From UBA11986 sp963734955 (GTDB lineage Bacteria > Bacteroidota > Ignavibacteria > UBA10030 > UBA6906), in the NCBI GenBank assembly GCA_963734955.1, contig CAVTJO010000009.1, positions 44,512-108,511 on the forward strand: 64,000 bases of DNA, in the 5' to 3' direction. This document shows positions 17,910 to 27,900 of the stretch, one piece after another. Position 1 is the stretch's first letter; each line of letters starts with the position of its first letter. The position numbers and the translations under genes were made by a program. The notes beneath the pieces are model-generated. The model made no database searches. It was given only the letters and a program-made list of their open reading frames with translations, and was not told the DNA's origin.

Positions 17910-20180
17910 ATGAAGATCCCCCTCCTGATAGCGGCTCTCATCATAGCATGCGCGCAACACTCCCCGGCTCAAGACCGTGTTACGCTCCGGCTTGTCGATT
18001 GGGCCGGCATCGAGGAGATACCTCTCGATGAACAAGCGATTGCGGCATTCAGGCAATTGCATCCCGGGATCGATGTCGAGTACGAGCCAAACCCGGGCCG
18101 ACAGTACGAGGAAAAGATACTCTCTGCCCTCGCTGCCGATGATGCCCCCGATGTGTTTCTCCTGGACTCCAAGCTTGTCCCGACGTTCACCGAAAAGGGA
18201 ATCCTCCTTGATCTTGTCCCGTACATTACATCGCTGGAAATCGACACAACGCAATGGTATCCCAATGTCCTTGCCATTGCGCGAAGAGGGAATTCACTCT
18301 ACGCGTTTCCCAAAGGGTTCACACCGTTGATGATCTTCTATAATAAAAGATCGTTCCGTGAAGCAGGGATCTCCTCACCATCTGCCGATTGGACGTGGGA
18401 TGATTACCTTCAGGCAGCCAAAAGCCTCACAAAGGACATCGACGGTGATGGAACTCCTGATCGGTACGGCGCCGCATTTACAAATTACTATTTCTATTGG
18501 ATTCCCTGGATATGGTCGGGAGGTGGGGACGTTGTCGGCCCCAGTGGGGACAAGTCAACAGGATTCCTGAACTCGCCACGGACAGAATCTGCACTCCAGT
18601 TTCTTATCGACCTCAGGGTGAAATATCACGTCGCGCCGGATGTCGGAACGTGGGCACAATCCGAGAAAACAGGTGCCAACTACCAGCTTTTTTCAAACGG
18701 TAAGATCGGCATGATCGTCGACGGGCACTGGCGTCTGCCGAAGTTCCTGCAATACATGGAGTCGGGGGCACTTGATATCGGGGTCGCTCCCCTTCCCCGG
18801 CACCCGGGAGAGAAGAAGGTTAATGTGATGTACGAGTCCGGTTGGTGCATCCCGGCGAGCTCACGACATCAGCGTGAGGCGGTGATGCTTGCGGCATTCA
18901 TGGCGGGAGAGACCGCGTGCAGAATCCGCGCCGCCAGGAGACTCGAGATTCCCTCAGTCATCACGGTCGCCAACGAGGTCGTTGCGGCCGATCCAACCGG
19001 AATGGAGGAAACCTTCGTGAAGGAAATCCCCTACTGCCGGCAACCGTGGGGCTCGGTCATCGAGCGGTTCAGCGAGATCGAGTGGACTCTTCAGGATGCT
19101 GTGGATGAAGTGATGGTCAACGGTCAGCCGTTGCATGAGACAATGACGAGGTATGCAGCCCGCGTCGACAACCAGCTTGCGAACATCCGGACGCACGGGA
19201 CTGGTCAATTCAGTCCCATCAAGGCACATTCCGAAATCGGCAACTTTCTCGTCGGTGTCGCGGCGTTCGTCATCGCTGGATGCACGATTCTTTATGCGAC
19301 CACGGCCCGAAACAAACGGTTGCCAACCCGGGCTGCGCTGACATTCCTTGCTCCATCCCTCCTCCATCTCGTCGTGTTCATCTTCACACCAATCGCGTTC
19401 GCTGCGTACCTCAGTGTCCACCGGTGGGACATCGTTGTCGCCGAACAGCCGTTCGTCGGTCTGGACAATTTCAAGGAGATGCTTGTCGACTCGAGCTTCT
19501 GGAATGCCCTCAAGAATACTTTTGTCTACACGCTCAATGTCCCCCTGGCGATGATCCTCTCGCTCACCATCGCACTGATGATGCACAGGCGCCTCAGGTG
19601 GATCGGGTTCCTCCGGACGATCTATTTCCTCCCGAGCGTCACGTCCCTTGTCGCTGTGGGACTCGTGTGGATGTGGATTTATCATCCGTCGTTCGGGATC
19701 GCAAACTTCCTCCTCGACCTGGTCGGCATTCCGCCGCTGCAATGGCTGAACTCCACCCAGACCGCGATGATTTCCGTCATGATCTTCAGCATCTGGCTGG
19801 GCCTGGGATACCAGATGGTAATTTTCCTTGCCGGACTGCAGGGCATTCCGGAGGAGTTCTACGAAGCAGCACGAATCGACGGGGCTTCCAACTGGCAACT
19901 GTTCCGACGCATCACCCTCCCGCTGCTGAAGCCAACAACGTTTTTCATACTCGTCACATCCCTCATCAGTTCATTCCAGGTGTTCACGTCAATCTACATT
20001 ATGACAGCAGGCGGACCGGTCCAAAGCACCGATGTGATTGTGTACCATATCTATCAGGCTGCCTGGGAACAATTAAGGATGGGATATGCCTCCGCGATGT
20101 CGTGGGTGCTCTTTGTCATCGTCATGGTTGCCACGTGGATACAATTCAGATTCCTCGGACGTGAAGTGGAATATTCGTGA
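17910..20180 (+). CDS. Fused sugar-binding protein and MalF-type ABC permease
   Basis: A 756-residue fusion. Residues 1-21 are a signal peptide (MKIPLLIAALIIACAQHSPA). Residues ~22-435 are a family 1 extracellular solute-binding protein (LRLVDWAGIEEIPLDEQAIA, DDAPDVFLLDSKLVPTF, KGFTPLMIFYNKRSF, DIDGDGTPDRYGAAFTN, NGKIGMIVDGHW). A membrane segment (IGNFLVGVAAFVIAGCTILY) follows, then a six-segment MalF/UgpA-type permease with its EAA loop EEFYEAARIDGASNWQLF. Topology is consistent: binding domain outside, one crossing, then a cytoplasmic start for the permease. Binding proteins and permeases are normally separate, so this is an unusual arrangement. The partner permease (MalG type) is 8 kb downstream at 28151; no ATPase gene is in the window, so a shared one must act. 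It starts on the base after the galK stop. Confidence 0.9.
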   Translation: MKIPLLIAALIIACAQHSPAQDRVTLRLVDWAGIEEIPLDEQAIAAFRQLHPGIDVEYEPNPGRQYEEKILSALAADDAPDVFLLDSKLVPTFTEKGILLDLVPYITSLEIDTTQWYPNVLAIARRGNSLYAFPKGFTPLMIFYNKRSFREAGISSPSADWTWDDYLQAAKSLTKDIDGDGTPDRYGAAFTNYYFYWIPWIWSGGGDVVGPSGDKSTGFLNSPRTESALQFLIDLRVKYHVAPDVGTWAQSEKTGANYQLFSNGKIGMIVDGHWRLPKFLQYMESGALDIGVAPLPRHPGEKKVNVMYESGWCIPASSRHQREAVMLAAFMAGETACRIRAARRLEIPSVITVANEVVAADPTGMEETFVKEIPYCRQPWGSVIERFSEIEWTLQDAVDEVMVNGQPLHETMTRYAARVDNQLANIRTHGTGQFSPIKAHSEIGNFLVGVAAFVIAGCTILYATTARNKRLPTRAALTFLAPSLLHLVVFIFTPIAFAAYLSVHRWDIVVAEQPFVGLDNFKEMLVDSSFWNALKNTFVYTLNVPLAMILSLTIALMMHRRLRWIGFLRTIYFLPSVTSLVAVGLVWMWIYHPSFGIANFLLDLVGIPPLQWLNSTQTAMISVMIFSIWLGLGYQMVIFLAGLQGIPEEFYEAARIDGASNWQLFRRITLPLLKPTTFFILVTSLISSFQVFTSIYIMTAGGPVQSTDVIVYHIYQAAWEQLRMGYASAMSWVLFVIVMVATWIQFRFLGREVEYS

Positions 20181-20209
20181 GATACCAGCACCAATTACAT
20201 GGACCCAAT

Positions 20210-20881
20210 ATGAGACTGCTCAGAACCATATTCCTTTGTCTGATCGCACTTTCCATTGGCAGGGTTGATGCAATTGCAGGAGGGAAGGTTGGACTGTACG
20301 GTATCTACATGATTCCGTATGGCATCGACGCCAAGGAATACAGCCGCCCTGGTTGGGGCGGAGGCATCCACGTGGTGCTTCCTGTACCACAACTCTCAAA
20401 TATCTTCGCCGGAGTTGCCGGCTTCGAAGCAATCAACTTGTTAAGTCAGACTACAAACTACCAGGATCGGGTCACCCTTTTGCGCGTCGAACAGCAAACC
20501 TCACAGAGCTATTACCGGCTGTATCTCGGGGGTCAGGTTGGTGGGCATGGCAATGCCTTCTTGCGTCCCCATGCCGGTGCCAACATCGCGGTGGTCTATT
20601 ACAGGATCTCCACGGACGTGGTGATTCCCAATGACTACAATCGCGAGAACGAAATCCGGCAAAGTCTGCGCGACGAAGGCAGGTTTGCCTTCGGTTACGA
20701 CTTCACATTCGGCCTTGATCTCAACTTCAACAACGCAATCGCTCTCGATATGGGAGTGAAGTACTTGAAGAGTTTCTCGGTCCCCGAACAATTGGGAGAA
20801 GGATCGGTGCGAATCCACCCACAGTATTTCCAGATCTATTTGGGGATCGGAGCATCGTTCGACATGTTGCAGGGCAAATGA
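20210..20881 (+). CDS. Predicted outer-membrane beta-barrel protein, unknown function
   Basis: A 223-residue protein starting at the ATG at 20210, which gives a signal peptide (MRLLRTIFLCLIALSIGRVD, cleavage near AIAGG). An earlier in-frame GTG at 20177 overlaps the previous stop and is less likely. The rest alternates polar and hydrophobic residues with aromatic girdles (VGLYGIYMIPYG, YYRLYLGGQVGG, FAFGYDFTFGLDLNFN, PQYFQIYLGIGASFDM), the pattern of a small beta-barrel of about eight strands. I do not recognise a named family. It follows the transporter fusion with a 29-base gap and is probably in the same transcript, so it might be an outer-membrane channel or surface component of the sugar system; this is inference. 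Confidence 0.7.
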   Translation: MRLLRTIFLCLIALSIGRVDAIAGGKVGLYGIYMIPYGIDAKEYSRPGWGGGIHVVLPVPQLSNIFAGVAGFEAINLLSQTTNYQDRVTLLRVEQQTSQSYYRLYLGGQVGGHGNAFLRPHAGANIAVVYYRISTDVVIPNDYNRENEIRQSLRDEGRFAFGYDFTFGLDLNFNNAIALDMGVKYLKSFSVPEQLGEGSVRIHPQYFQIYLGIGASFDMLQGK

Positions 20882-20945
20882 TTGCCTTCGACCTCGGGAA
20901 TGGATCTCCCCTCCCCGTGGATTACAAAAGGAAAGGAATATGATA

Positions 20946-22237
20946 ATGCGATCACTCCTGGTAGTTGCGCTCACTTGCTCTGTCGTTGCATTTTGTCAAC
21001 CTTCCACAGCCCAGACCTTGATTGCTTCTCCTGACACCATCGCCACTGCGGAGAGCCTCGGCCCCGTCCCTGTTCCCATCCCCAGCTGAAAAGGCAATGG
21101 ACTATTACCACAGCGGGAACATCCTGTGGATTGTCGATACACTCTGGGGCATCCTGATCCCGGCGCTGTTTCTGTTCACCGGCTTCTCTGCAAGGATTCG
21201 GAATTGGGCACAGAAGATCGGGAAGAAATGGTTCCTGGTTGTGGGAATCTACTTCATTCTCTTCGCGACCGCGATGTTCATTATCGGACTGCCCCTCAGC
21301 TATTACGAAGAGTTCGTCCGGCAGCATGCGTATGATCTCTCCAACCAGACGTTCGGGAAATGGCTCGGCGATTCATTCAAGTCCCTGATGGTCAGCTTCA
21401 TCATCGGTTTTCTGTTCCTCTGGCTTCCGTATCTTGCACTCAAGAAGAGTCCGAAACGATGGTGGCTGTACGTCGGCATCGGGACGATCCCGTTTCTGTT
21501 CCTCGTCATCATCATTGCACCGATCTGGATCGCCCCGTTGTTCAACGACTTCGGGCCCATGAAAGACAAGGTGCTCGAACAGAAGATCCTCGCCCTCGCT
21601 GACAAGGCTGGCATTGAAGGAAGCCGCGTCTTTGAGGTGAACAAGAGCGTCGACACGAAACAGGTCAATGCGTACGTCACGGGCTTCATGAATACGAAAC
21701 GCATCGTCTTGTGGGATACGATCATCGACAAGCTGAATGAAAAGGAACTCCTCTTTGTGATGGGACATGAGATGGGTCATTACGTTCTCGGTCACGTCTG
21801 GAAGACAGTTTTCTTTCTTTCGTTCCTGATCCTCTTATCGCTCTACGTTGCGTACCGCCTTGCCAAGCGGAGTGATCAGCAGACACAAAGAACAGTTCGG
21901 CTTCGATCACCTATCCGATGTCGCCTCTCTGCCGCTGATACTTCTCCTGATCAGTGTTTTCATGCTGGTCATAACTCCCATTGCCAACTGGTACTCACGT
22001 TCCCTGGAACACGAGGCGGATATTTTCGGCCTGGAGATCACACAGGACAACCACGATGCGGCGACCGCGTTCGTCAAGCTCCAGCAGGAGAACCTGAGCA
22101 ATCCGCGTCCCGGGCTACTCTACAAATTGTGGCGGGCAGATCATCCGGTGCTCGGAGATAGAATCGATTTCTGCAACGAATACAAACCGTGGCTGACAGG
22201 TGGGAAGCTGGAATTTGAAGAGAACTTCAAGAAATAG
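20946..22237 (+). CDS. M48-family membrane metalloprotease (two frameshifts)
   Basis: A CAAX prenyl protease 1/Ste24-like integral-membrane zinc protease, reconstructed as ~430 residues. The central part (21090-21880) has several membrane segments (FTGFSARIRNW, YFILFATAMFIIGLPLSYYE) and the zinc motif HEMGHYVLGH. The start lies in another frame at 20946, after AAGGAAAGGA, giving a signal peptide (MRSLLVVALTCSVVAFCQPS) and the sequence up to GPVPVPIPS; it joins AEKAMDYYHSGN if one base near 21085 is removed. The C-terminal part (HKEQFGFDHLSDVASLPLI, then EHEADIFGLE, the third zinc ligand) is in a third frame after about 21875. Both breaks look like single-base errors. Members cleave membrane or misfolded proteins. 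It sits between an outer-membrane protein and the ribose-type transporter, with no evident functional link. Confidence 0.85.
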
Positions 22238-22277
22238 ATCGGAAAAGCGGAATTCAAATACACACACGGAGTAAGGT

Positions 22278-23207
22278 ATGAAAGGATTCATCCGGGTGGC
22301 CACCGGGCTGATGGCAGTCTGCCTCCTCATTGCATCATGCAACAAGGGAGAGCAAAAGAGTTCGTCCAAAACGATCGGGGTAACGCTGCTGACCCGCGCC
22401 CATCTCTTTTATAGAGACCTCGAAGCCGGATTACGGCAGGAAGCTGATTCAAACAAGTATGAGCTGATCGTCACCGCCGCGGAGTTCGACCTCAGCAAAC
22501 AGACATCGCAAATAGAGGACTTCGTTGCGCGCAAGGTCGATGCAATCGTGGTTTGTCCTGTAGACTCGAAGGGAATCGGCGCCGCGATCCGCAAGGCGAA
22601 CGAGGCACACATCCCGGTGTTCACCGCTGACATCGCTGCTGAGGAGGGAGAAGTTGTCAGTCACATCGCCTCGGATAACATTGCAGGAGGCAGACTCGCA
22701 GGAGAGTACCTTGCGAAACTCCTTGGCGGAAAAGGCACGGTTGGGGTCATCAATCAACCGGCCATTACTTCGGTGCTCGATCGAGTAAAGGGATTCACTG
22801 AAGCCGTCGCGAAATATCCCGATATGAGAATCGTCGCAGATGTGAACGGTCAGGGCGTACGCGACAGGGCTCTTCAAGCGGCGTCAGACGTACTACAGGC
22901 ACATCCGGACATCCAGGGCATCTTCGGCATCAACGATGACTCGGCCCTTGGCGCACTTGACGCAGCGCAGCAGTTCAAACGGATGAATGTCGCCATTATC
23001 GGGTACGATGCAACTCCTCCCGCTGTTGACGCAATCACCAAAGGCACCCAACTCAAGGCCGATGTTGTTCAGTATCCAAAGCTGATCGGTTCAACGACGA
23101 TCCGTGAAATCAAACGATACTTTGAAGGACAGCAGATCCCGAAAGTGGTCCCTGTTGACGTAGGCATCGTGGACAGGGAAGCGTTGCTCAAGAGCCCTGC
23201 AAAGTGA
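22278..23207 (+). CDS. Ribose-type periplasmic sugar-binding lipoprotein
   Basis: A 309-residue periplasmic-binding protein of the RbsB type (Peripla_BP_4), the extracytoplasmic receptor of an ABC sugar importer. The N-terminus is a lipoprotein signal ending LLIASCNKG, with the lipidated cysteine at about residue 20. Typical motifs are IGVTLLTRAHLFYRDLEAGL, VDAIVVCPVDSKGIGAAIRK, HIASDNIAGGRLAGEYLA, IQGIFGINDDSALGALDA and VAIIGYDATPPAVDAI. AGTAAGG, six bases before the ATG, is a suitable ribosome site. It overlaps the RbsC-like permease gene by a few bases, so the two are coupled. The usual ATPase gene (rbsA) is absent from between or around them. The sugar is not determinable; ribose, xylose or similar small sugars are all possible. 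Confidence 0.9.
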   Translation: MKGFIRVATGLMAVCLLIASCNKGEQKSSSKTIGVTLLTRAHLFYRDLEAGLRQEADSNKYELIVTAAEFDLSKQTSQIEDFVARKVDAIVVCPVDSKGIGAAIRKANEAHIPVFTADIAAEEGEVVSHIASDNIAGGRLAGEYLAKLLGGKGTVGVINQPAITSVLDRVKGFTEAVAKYPDMRIVADVNGQGVRDRALQAASDVLQAHPDIQGIFGINDDSALGALDAAQQFKRMNVAIIGYDATPPAVDAITKGTQLKADVVQYPKLIGSTTIREIKRYFEGQQIPKVVPVDVGIVDREALLKSPAK

Positions 23208-23209
23208 AG

Positions 23210-24170
23210 ATGAAACCGAGTGCAAACAACAGGCGGACTTCCATCCTCGGGTCACAAATTGGAATCGGGCTTGCGCTTCTGTGTGAAGTCATCCTGTTTG
23301 CGCTTCTGTCATCGCATTTTCTCACAGCGGACAACCTGCTTAACGTGTCGCTGCAGGTCTCCATCACTGCGATCATTGCCGTGGGTATGACGTTCGTGAT
23401 CCTGACGAATGGTATCGACCTATCGGTCGGGTCTCTTGTGGCGTTTGTTGGTGTGATCACCACAAGCATGTTGACAATTCCACTCCCGTTGTCGTTCTCG
23501 CTGCCACTGGCGATCGCCGCGGGGTTGCTCGTCGGCACTCTTTCCGGGACGTTTGCCGGAGTGGTAATTACAAGATTTCACATTACACCATTCATTGTCA
23601 CACTGGCAATCATGACGATTCTTCGCGGGCGCGGCATTCATTTATACCCAGGGGAGGCCAATCTGGGAACTGCCGGAGGAATTCAAAATCCTCGGAAGCG
23701 ACCGCGTAGCGGGGCTTCCAATTCCGACGGTGATAATGATCGCAATGTATGCCGCTGCTCATCTCACCCTCACCCGGACGCGGTTTGGCAGACATGTCTA
23801 CGCGGTTGGCGGGAATCCCGAGGCGGCCCGTCTTGCAGGAATCAGAACAGACCGTGTCCTTATTCAGGTATACACGCTCTGCGGTGCGCTTACTGCGGTA
23901 AGCGGGATCCTATTGGCATCGAGGTTGAACTCGGGCCAACCCAACGCTGGTATCATGTATGAGCTTGATGTTATCGCAGCGGTCGTTGTTGGTGGCACGA
24001 GTCTGAACGGCGGACGCGGATCTGTCATCGGTACATTCATCGGGTCACTGCTGATTGGCGTGCTGAGAAACGGTCTGAATCTGCTCGACGTCGAATCATA
24101 CGTCCAACAGGTGGTGGTCGGAGTGGTGATACTGGTGGCAGTGATGGCGGATCAGTGGAAGAGACGTTAA
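23210..24170 (+). CDS. RbsC-type ABC sugar permease (frameshifted near 23632)
   Basis: Permease partner of the binding protein upstream, reconstructed as ~320 residues. The first half (to TLAIMTILRG) has the family motifs IIAVGMTFVILTNGIDLSVG and ITRFHITPFIVTLAIM. After about 23632 the same protein goes on in another frame: AFIYTQGRPIWEL, LTRTRFGRHVYAVGGNPEAA (the permease EAA-like loop), GIMYELDVIAAVVVGGTSLN and VIGTFIGSLLIGVLRNGLNL, ending at 24170. A single base near CGCGGGCGCGG accounts for the break. The start at the ATG at 23210 is chosen over the overlapping GTG at 23204; neither has a strong ribosome site. If the frameshift is real, transport through this system would be lost. Confidence 0.87.
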
Positions 24171-24235
24171 CAGCCAGTCCTGAAAGCTGGGATCACCGGT
24201 TAATGCACATGTTCGCGTACGCTAGACAGCACCAG

Positions 24236-24828
24236 CCCGACCCTTAAGGGTCGGGGACACATGAAACACAAGAAATACCGGCCAACGCCGTTCACGGCGT
24301 TTCGGCATGGGAGCCTGACATGTCGCACACATACTACAAAATCTGGATTCACTTTGTATGGGGAACCAAGAACCATCAACCCTATCTTCTCAAGGAGATA
24401 CGAGCCCAAGTACTGGAACATATCAAATGGAAAGCGAAAGAGGTGGAATACAGCATCGACACAATTAGCTGTGTGGCAGACCATGTCCATTGCTTGATCT
24501 CCCTCCAGCCGAGATTCGCAATCAGTGAAGTAATGAACAAGCTTAAGGGCGAATCCGCTCACTGGATTAATGAAATGAATCTGACCAAGACGCACTTTGA
24601 ATGGCAGGGAGGATTCGGAGCGTTTTCAGTGAGTGAGTTCAGATGCAGGTCGAGTGCGTCAGCATATCCTCGGCCAGGAAGAACACCATCGCAAGAAGCC
24701 CTTTAGTGAGGAGATTGAAGAGCTATTCAAGCAGCATAGTGCGATTCAATTGTCAAGGGTTTAAGGGCGTGAACGCCCTTGTACAATAGTATCCTCAGGG
24801 GTTTCAAACCCAACCCTGAAGGGTTGGG
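24236..24828 (+). mobile_element. REP-associated/IS200-like element with mirrored hairpins
   Basis: The transposase gene at 24320-24764 is enclosed by two hairpins on each side. On the left, CCCGACCCTTAAGGGTCGGG (24236-24255, a perfect palindrome) and AACGCCGT-TC-ACGGCGTT (24284-24301). On the right, AAGGGCG-TGAA-CGCCCTT (24763-24780, overlapping the repaired stop codon) and CCCAACCCT-GA-AGGGTTGGG (24809-24828). The order outer-inner-gene-inner-outer is mirror symmetric, and the outer pair are clearly related. HUH transposases recognise such hairpins. Exact element ends and any target tetranucleotide are not resolved. Confidence 0.7.
24320..24764 (+). pseudogene. Y1 (HUH) transposase, REP-associated type, frameshifted near 24640
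   Basis: Reconstructed as ~148 residues of the IS200-like/REP-associated tyrosine transposase family: MSHTYYKIWIHFVWGTKNHQ at the start, the HUH motif in CVADHVHCLISL and the block EWQGGFGAFSVSE. Just after SVSE the frame shifts by one base; the conserved tail VRQHILGQEEHHRKKPFSEE and IEELFKQHSAIQLSRV continues in another frame to the TAA at 24762-24764. The catalytic tyrosine expected in the helix before the tail (VRxYI) reads VRQHI here, that is histidine instead of tyrosine, in the reconstructed frame, so the element may be inactive even without the frameshift. It is unrelated in function to its sugar-transport neighbours. Confidence 0.8.
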
Positions 24829-24931
24829 GTACACCAGACACATGAGGCTCAAACCCGATCCTTCAAGTTCACGCGCGTACAAGACACAATACATCGTCAG
24901 ATCCTTAACTGTTTTCCCAAAGGAGAACACA

Positions 24932-27900
24932 ATGACTAGACCATCAATTGTCCTCGTTACTGTCCTCATCTCGAAAATGGCACTCGCTCAAACCAACGTC
25001 GACAAACTCGTCGACCAGTTGGACCTCTTGAGCAGCGGCTCGATCAACAATTGGAAGTACAGCACCGACTTCTCAGGAGATCCCACACGTCCGGGCTTTG
25101 ATGACTCCCAATGGAAGAACCTCAAACTCGATGAGCGTATCTATCCGGACTCGTGCTGGATCAGGAAAGAAGTGACACTACCGGAACGAATCCTTGGCCA
25201 AACCATCAGCGGCAAGATGAAGTTTCTTGTCTCGGTGGATGATTACGGCTACATGTGGATCGATGGACACAGCAAAGGATACTTCCCGTGGGACGGTGAG
25301 TTCATTCTCACGGAGAATGCCAGGCCAGGTCAGAAAGTCACGGTCGCGATCAAAGCCATCAACACCGGCGGGCCTCTTCGACTCATCCGGGCTCAGGTTC
25401 AATCCGAGGGTTCGGCAGACCTTCGTAAGATGATTGAGGACTTCTCGCTCAGTCTGAGGGTCGGCCAGAAGTTGCTCAGCTTCGACACCTATCAAACAAA
25501 TGCCCGCGTCAAGGTAGACCCGGGTATCGACAAATCAACGATGGACAAGTCAGAAAAGAGGCGTTTGAACGACCTCCTGCAATCACTCGCAACCAAAGTC
25601 GACGCTGATGCTTTGAAGAACGGAGACGTGGAGAAGTTCAAATCATCAATCACCTCAATCCGCTCACAACTCAAGCCTGTCACCGACTACGCGAAGCGAT
25701 TCACTCTCTACTTTGATTCAAACGCTCACATCGACGCGGCGTGGCTCTGGAGAGACAAGGAGACAATCGAAGTCTGCAAGAACACCTTCGCCTCGGTGTT
25801 CAACATGATGAACCAGCGTCCCGACTTCACCTACACGCAAAGTGCAGCCGCGTATTACGACTGGATGGAACAGCTCTATCCGGACATCTTCAAAAACATC
25901 CAACAGCGGGTGAAGGACGGTCGATGGGAAGTGGTCGGTGGCATGTGGGTTGAACCGGATTGCAACCTCCCGAGCGGAGAGTCATGGGCAAGACATCTGT
26001 TGTATGCGAAACGGTATTTCAAGCAGAAACTCGGGGTCGATGTGAAGATCGGCTGGAACCCCGACTCGTTTGGATATACCTGGAACATGCCGGAGTTTTA
26101 CACCGAAGCGGGGATTGACGCGTTTATCACACAGAAGATCGGATGGAACGATACCAACGTCTTCCCGTATCGCGTCTTCTGGTGGGAATCACCGGACGGC
26201 TCGCGCATTCTCAGCTACTTCCCGTTCGACTACGTCAATACAATCGATGATCCGTACAGGCTCGTCGATTGGTCCCGACAGTTTGAGGCGAATACAGGCT
26301 TCACGAAGATGATGATTCTCTTCGGAGTTGGAGATCACGGAGGAGGTCCCTCCCTTGAGATGCTTGACAGAATCGATCGATTAAAAACCCTCGATATCTA
26401 TCCGACAATCGAATACGGAAACACCACGACTTACCTCGACTGGTTGAAGAATCAAAACCTGTCGTCAATCCCGGTCTGGGATGACGAGTTGTACCTCGAG
26501 TATCATCAGGGAACCTACACGACACAGGCAAACACGAAGAGAGAAAACAGGGCCGCCGAAGTCCTGCTCACGAACGCGGAGAAGTTCTCATCCCTTGCAA
26601 CTCGATTCGGAATGGCTTACAAGGGAAACGAGCTGGAACAAGCCTGGCGGGAGGTGCTTTTCAACCAGTTCCACGACATCCTTCCCGGATCCGGCATTCG
26701 TGAGAACTATATTGACGCGGCAGAAAAATATGATGACGCCCGGATGATTGGCAATCACGAACTCAACGATGCGTTGCAAGCGATCACAGGAAATATCAAC
26801 ACGACCGCATTGAAACACGGCAAACCTCTCGTGGTTATCAATCCGTTGAGCTGGGAACGCACTGATCTCGCCATCGTAACGCTCCCTTCGGATGGACCCT
26901 ATGCGGTGTTCGATCAACAAGGACATGAGGTTCAAAGCCAGACTGTTTCTTCCGGGAGGTATGAGACTCAATTGATGTTCGTTGCCAAAGGCGTCCCCTC
27001 GGTTGGATACAAGGTCTATGAAGTGCGCACTGTGCGACCTAAAACTGGCGCGACGAGTCTCTCGGTGTCAGAAGCTGGAGTTGAGAACGCAATATACAAG
27101 ATCTCCGTCGACCCCGGGACTGGCTGGATAAAGAGCATCGTGGACAAGCGAGCAGGCAAAGAGATATTGAGCGGGCCGGGCAACGAGCTGCAACTTCTGG
27201 AGGACAAACCGTCCGCATGGGATGCGTGGAACATCGGTCTCACCGGTGTGAAGTTTCCTTCAACCTTCCGGCGCGCAGAGGTCGTGGAGAAGGGACCGGT
27301 CAGGGTTGTGTTGCGTCTAGTTCGGGATTACCTGAAACCGGGAACGAAAAAAGACTTTCCGACTGAGGACTTCCCGTCCAGCTTCTTCACGCAAGACATC
27401 ATTCTGTACGATGGGATCGACCGCATTGATTTCAAGACCGACGTTGACTGGTGGGAAGACAAGACAATGCTGAAGGTTGCCTTCCCTCTGACCGTGCAGG
27501 ACACGGTGGCCGCGTATGAGATACCTTTCGGCACGATTCGTCGGTCAACACAGATGCGGGACAGCTGGGAAAAGGCAAAAGTGGAAGTCCCGGCTGAGAA
27601 CTGGGCAGACGTCTCGTCCGGCGGGTACGGAGTCAGCCTGCTCAATAATTCCAAGTATGGCTACGACATCAAAGGCAACACCATGCGCCTGTCGTTGCTG
27701 CGCTCGCCAAAATGGCCGGACCCGATGGCCGATCGCGGGAAGCACTCCATCGCGTATGCACTGTATCCTCATGCGGGGACATGGCGAGATGCGAATACTG
27801 TCCGAAGGGGGTATGAATTCAACAATCCCTTGTTGGGGGTCTTCACGGAACGACACAAGGGATCGCTGCCCCCCTCAAGTTCATTTGTCACCCTATCACC

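Noticed and set aside
18954..19898. Long reverse-strand open frame (314 codons) across the transporter fusion
   Set aside because: It lies fully inside the strongly supported fusion gene, has no recognisable motif and its composition (many Arg, Asp, His, Pro) is typical of an antisense shadow.
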